From contig DKDF01000077.1 in assembly GCA_002451755.1 (NCBI GenBank), forward strand, positions 1,679 through 27,192: a stretch of 25,514 nucleotides of DNA, written 5' to 3'. This document shows positions 23,147-25,514 of this stretch, piece after piece. Made by a program: the position numbers and the translations under genes. The number at the start of each line of letters is the position of its first letter. Position 1 is the stretch's first letter. Origin of the DNA: Ruminococcaceae bacterium UBA6855 (GTDB lineage: Bacteria; Bacillota; Clostridia; Oscillospirales; Acutalibacteraceae). The notes under the pieces are model-generated. The model saw only the letters and a list, made by a program, of their open reading frames with translations, made no database searches and was not told the DNA's origin.

Positions 23147-24013
23147 ATGAAGAAAAATATACGCTCGATACTTGCGGTTATCCTCGCTGTGATACTCGTC
23201 GCGCTCGTCGGCACATATGCCATTCTCAAAGTCCGCTCGAAGGACAGCAAAACGCCGGATGAGACTTCGGGCGAGTCGCAGTCCGAATCGGCGCAGAGCA
23301 CCGCGCCCGAATCGACCTCGCAGGAGACCGTGACACAGACAGAAAAGACAACAACTCAGCAGACCACAAAGGCCTCCACAAGCGGAGTCACGGAATATGC
23401 CTACGCATACGCGGGATTCTCGCCGAAGGTGACGAAGATAGACGAATCGAAATGGTACCTGACCCTCGTCAACCGCGACTATATTCTGCCCGCAGACTAC
23501 ACGGTCAAGACCGCAAAGACCGTTGTTGACATCTACGGCGGATATGACCACGGACTGCTTGACTACCGCGTCGCTCCGCACTATATAGAGATGTATAACG
23601 CGGCGCTCGAGGACGGGATAAAGCTCTCGCCCCTGTCGGGCTACCGCTCGATAGCGCATCAGAAGAGAAACTTCGAGGCGCGCATCAGCCTTTATATGAA
23701 GCAGGGCTACAGCAAGAAGCAGGCGACGATAATGGCGTCGGAGATAATCCTGCCGCCGCAGACGAGCGAGCACAACGCGGGACTCTGCATGGACATTCTC
23801 TCGATATACGAGAGCTTCGAGAACACGAAAGAATACAGATGGCTCCAGGCGCACGCCGCAGACTACGGCTTCGTGCTCAGATATTCCAAGGACAAGCAGA
23901 GCATCACGAAGATCACCTTTGAGCCGTGGCACTGGCGCTATGTCGGCGTCGAAGCCGCCAAAGAGATGAAAGCGAAGAACCTGTGCCTCGAAGAGTACCT
24001 CGGAGTGGCATAA
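23147..24013 (+). CDS. VanY-like D-alanyl-D-alanine carboxypeptidase
   Basis: A 288-residue membrane-anchored M15B peptidase that trims the terminal D-Ala of peptidoglycan stems outside the cell. One membrane segment (about 6-27) is followed by a Ser/Thr/Glu/Gln-rich linker (about 33-80) and the catalytic domain. The zinc ligands are visible: His209 and Asp216 in SEHNAGLCMDI and His262 in FEPWHWRYVG, with Glu259 as the catalytic base; LSGYRS precedes. The ATG at 23147 follows GGAG at nine bases. It is a single-gene unit with promoter and terminator. No vanR/S/H/A/X partners are nearby, so this is a housekeeping wall enzyme rather than a sign of vancomycin resistance. Confidence 0.9.
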   Translation: MKKNIRSILAVILAVILVALVGTYAILKVRSKDSKTPDETSGESQSESAQSTAPESTSQETVTQTEKTTTQQTTKASTSGVTEYAYAYAGFSPKVTKIDESKWYLTLVNRDYILPADYTVKTAKTVVDIYGGYDHGLLDYRVAPHYIEMYNAALEDGIKLSPLSGYRSIAHQKRNFEARISLYMKQGYSKKQATIMASEIILPPQTSEHNAGLCMDILSIYESFENTKEYRWLQAHAADYGFVLRYSKDKQSITKITFEPWHWRYVGVEAAKEMKAKNLCLEEYLGVA

Positions 24014-24033
24014 GACAAAATATTATATCAATG

Positions 24034-24067
24034 AGCTGCCCGGGGAACCCCTCTGAGGCGGCTTTTT
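24034..24067 (+). terminator. Terminator of the vanY-like gene
   Basis: Stem AGCTGCC (24034-24040) with GGCGGCT (24057-24063), an inner GGGGAACCCC hairpin, and TTTTT at 24063-24067. Confidence 0.75.
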
Positions 24068-24106
24068 GATTTGCTCAAAGTAACAAGTAAAAATATAAGA
24101 CAGTAG

Positions 24107-24125
24107 GGGCGGATGATATCCGCCC
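24107..24125. repeat. Short perfect hairpin, possible dispersed repeat
   Basis: GGGCGGAT-gat-ATCCGCCC lies between the convergent vanY-like and sugar transferase genes, preceded by GTAGG. The GTAGGG-rich context recalls the GC-rich inverted repeats at 18.9-19.1 kb. Confidence 0.4.
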
Positions 24126-24148
24126 ATACAAATGCCGAGCTTCACCTA

Positions 24149-24171
24149 CAAATAAAGCCGCAATATGCGGC
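24149..24171 (-). terminator. Terminator of the sugar transferase gene
   Basis: A perfect 6-bp stem GCCGCA/TGCGGC (24157-24171) with TTTATTT after it on the minus strand, starting at the base after the stop codon. Confidence 0.65.
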
Positions 24172-24759
24172 TCATTTTTCTTCCTTATGGTTCATTCCGC
24201 CCTCGACAACGTCTTTGCCCGTGAGCACGACCCAGATGGTGCGGAAGAATATTTTTGTGTCAAACAAGAGCGATCTGCGCTCGATATATTCGCGGTCATA
24301 TTCCGCCTTTTCCTCGTCGGAGAGGCAGTCTCTGCCGTTGACCTGCGCCCAGCCGGTCAGCCCCGGGCGGACGGAATATACTCCGTATTCGCGGCGAAGC
24401 TCGCGGATGTGGCTCTCTTCGGGGATCAGCGGACGCGGACCGATGAAGCTCATGTCGCCCGCGAGAACGTTGAACAGCTGCGGCAGTTCATCGAGGCTTG
24501 TCCTGCGAAGGAACTTGCCCGAACGGGTGATAAACTCATCCGACTGTTCAAAATCGGCGGTCGAAAGATTCGGCGCACCGTTTTTCATCGTGCGGAATTT
24601 TTTGATTTTGAACAGCTCGTCGCCCTTGCCGACCCTGTTCTGCCTGAATATGACAGGCATTCCGTCATCGCAGATTATTATCAGGCAGATAACAAGCATC
24701 AGCGGAGACAGAAAAATAATAGCCAGCAGGCTGAGCAATATGTCCAGAAAACGCTTCAT
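24172..24759 (-). CDS. Bacterial sugar transferase (polyprenyl-phosphate sugar-1-P transferase)
   Basis: A 195-residue initiating transferase that moves a sugar-1-phosphate from UDP-sugar to undecaprenyl phosphate at the membrane, starting capsule, exopolysaccharide or glycan synthesis. It is the short, one-helix form: hydrophobic segment at about 5-30, then KIKKFRTM, RRTSLDELPQLFNVL, GDMSFIGPRPL and RPGLTGWAQVNGRD, all hallmark blocks. The ATG at 24759 gives the usual KRFLDILLS start after AAAGGCG; upstream ATGs are less like the family. No other glycosyltransferases are adjacent, so the polymer is unknown. GalU in the same window could supply UDP-glucose. Confidence 0.94.
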   Translation of the reverse strand: MKRFLDILLSLLAIIFLSPLMLVICLIIICDDGMPVIFRQNRVGKGDELFKIKKFRTMKNGAPNLSTADFEQSDEFITRSGKFLRRTSLDELPQLFNVLAGDMSFIGPRPLIPEESHIRELRREYGVYSVRPGLTGWAQVNGRDCLSDEEKAEYDREYIERRSLLFDTKIFFRTIWVVLTGKDVVEGGMNHKEEK

Positions 24760-24802
24760 TAAGCAGAACACGCCTTTCATTTGTTGCAGATACGGCACAG
24801 CG

Positions 24803-25405
24803 TCAACGGCTGCCCCAGAAAATATAGTCGCTGATAAGCACCGCGCGCACGGGTGCGCCCTCGAGTCCGCCGAGCTTCACGGGTGCGGCGAAAAGATAAT
24901 AGTTGCCGGGGGCAACCTCGCTCAGGTCAAGTCCTTCGAGCACGCAGATCCCTGCACCCAAAAACGCCTTGTGCGGCGCTACCTGGTCGCCCTTTACGCC
25001 GACAGAGAGGGAATCCGTGCCGATGAGCCTGAGTCCGATGTCGGCGAGCTCGTCCGCGGCGCTGCTGTGGAAATAAGCCTTGCCGCCGCCCTTTATGAGC
25101 AGGCGCTCGCATTTCTGCGGGAATTTTTCATTGATATCCTCGCCTGTTATCGCGCCCTCGGGTGCTTCGATGACCGTGCACGGACCGATAAACGGTTCGA
25201 GCGGCACTTCGTCGATGCTCGCGCCGCCGTCGATGAAATGCAGGGGTGCGTCGGCATGGGTGCCGGTGTGCACGCACGAGAAGAGCGTGGACAGATTGCA
25301 GCTCGAATTTTCGCCTATCCGGCTGACAAACTCCGCATGCGGCAGAGGGTCCCCCGGATATATTTCGGTTTTGAGCGCATCGCGCGAAATGTCGATAATG
25401 TTCAT
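24803..25405 (-). CDS. Cyclase-family (kynurenine formamidase-like) metal hydrolase
   Basis: A 200-residue protein of the cyclase family (PF04199), which includes kynurenine formamidase and isatin hydrolase. The metal-binding motif HTGTHADAPLHF (His46, His50, Asp52) is clear, as are IDISRD at the N-terminus, YPGDP with the substrate-loop pattern, and later LRLIGTDSLSV. The start ATG 25405 lies 4 bases after prfB, with AGGA eight bases upstream, so it is co-transcribed and probably coupled with prfB. No other tryptophan-catabolic genes are nearby, so kynurenine as substrate is only one option. Confidence 0.88.
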   Translation of the reverse strand: MNIIDISRDALKTEIYPGDPLPHAEFVSRIGENSSCNLSTLFSCVHTGTHADAPLHFIDGGASIDEVPLEPFIGPCTVIEAPEGAITGEDINEKFPQKCERLLIKGGGKAYFHSSAADELADIGLRLIGTDSLSVGVKGDQVAPHKAFLGAGICVLEGLDLSEVAPGNYYLFAAPVKLGGLEGAPVRAVLISDYIFWGSR

Positions 25406-25409
25406 TTTA

Positions 25410-25514
25410 TCAATCCTGGTTCTTGAGCGACTCCATCTTGAGATAAGCGTTGATGAAGCCGTCTATGTCGCCGTCCATAACGGCGTTGATGTTGCCGTTT
25501 TCAAAGCCGGTGCG
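25410..25514 (-). CDS. prfB: Peptide chain release factor 2, C-terminal end (runs off the window)
   Basis: Only the last 34 residues and the TGA stop are present. They read RTGFENGNINAVMDGDIDG followed by FINAYLKMES, which fits the RF2 C-terminus (R-T-G plus VxDGxLDxFIxAxL). RF2 recognises UGA and UAA stops. The programmed frameshift typical of prfB lies near its 5' end and is outside the window. Confidence 0.85.
   Translation of the reverse strand, partial: RTGFENGNINAVMDGDIDGFINAYLKMESLKNQD

Noticed and set aside
23032..23301. 90-codon N-terminal extension of the M28 peptidase
   Set aside because: Lacks a ribosome site, overlaps the divergent vanY promoter and coding start; ATG at 23031 with AAAGGAG fits the family.
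23147..24013. Vancomycin resistance locus
   Set aside because: Only a VanY-type enzyme is present; no vanH, vanA/B, vanX or vanR/S nearby.

Overview
The window looks like DNA from anaerobic, gut-type Clostridia (Oscillospirales-like Bacillota). The evidence is an alanine T-box upstream of alaS, a MecA-type ClpC adaptor, an NSS symporter, a COG2509 FAD protein, a VanY-type carboxypeptidase and strong sigma-A promoters of the TTGACA-17-TATAAT type. Most genes lie on the minus strand. Three are on the plus strand: a mecA-like gene, a HAD phosphatase and a vanY-like gene.

The window appears to be composed of two sequence styles. Positions 1 to about 3,720 use GCC/CTG/CGG/ATC-rich codons with almost no ATA. 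From about 3,765 to the end, codons such as ATA, TCG, GCG and CGC are common. The change falls inside one intact reading frame (COG2509 oxidoreductase, 3137-4534), at a conserved stretch of the protein. It is either a chimeric assembly join or a natural recombination junction, so linkage across it should not be taken for granted.

Left block (minus strand): the start of alaS, a CatA-like acetyltransferase gene in front of it, and a promoter plus T-box leader (predicted GCA specifier) controlling both. Next come an NSS-family sodium symporter with its own promoter and terminator, and the 3' half of the COG2509 gene with a strong terminator.

Middle block, 3.8-14.6 kb (minus strand, tightly packed, possibly one long operon): rnfD-like, rnfE-like, rnfA-like, a membrane-anchored COG1306 putative glycoside hydrolase, a GH13 alpha-glucan hydrolase, a degenerate LCP-like membrane protein, a transglutaminase-like lipoprotein, then folE-folP-folB-folK and the COG2509 gene. 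The Rnf-like trio is the most unusual element. It has no RnfB, RnfC or RnfG partner here, three of the four cysteines expected to hold the intramembrane iron-sulfur cluster are replaced, and the flavinylation threonine of RnfD is not recognisable. It may be a re-purposed membrane module.

Right block, 14.6-25.5 kb: mecA-like (+), rpe (-), HAD phosphatase (+), galU and a zinc-ribbon/DUF2628 membrane protein (-), an intergenic repeat region, comM/yifB (-), a lipoprotein (-), an M28 peptidase interrupted by membrane hairpins (-), a VanY-like DD-carboxypeptidase (+), a polyprenyl-phosphate sugar transferase (-), a cyclase-family metallohydrolase (-) and the 3' end of prfB (-). The theme of the middle and right blocks is cell envelope and surface polysaccharide (galU, sugar transferase, VanY, LCP-like, anchored glycosidase) with folate synthesis and housekeeping genes. 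No tRNA, rRNA, CRISPR array, transposase or phage gene was seen.
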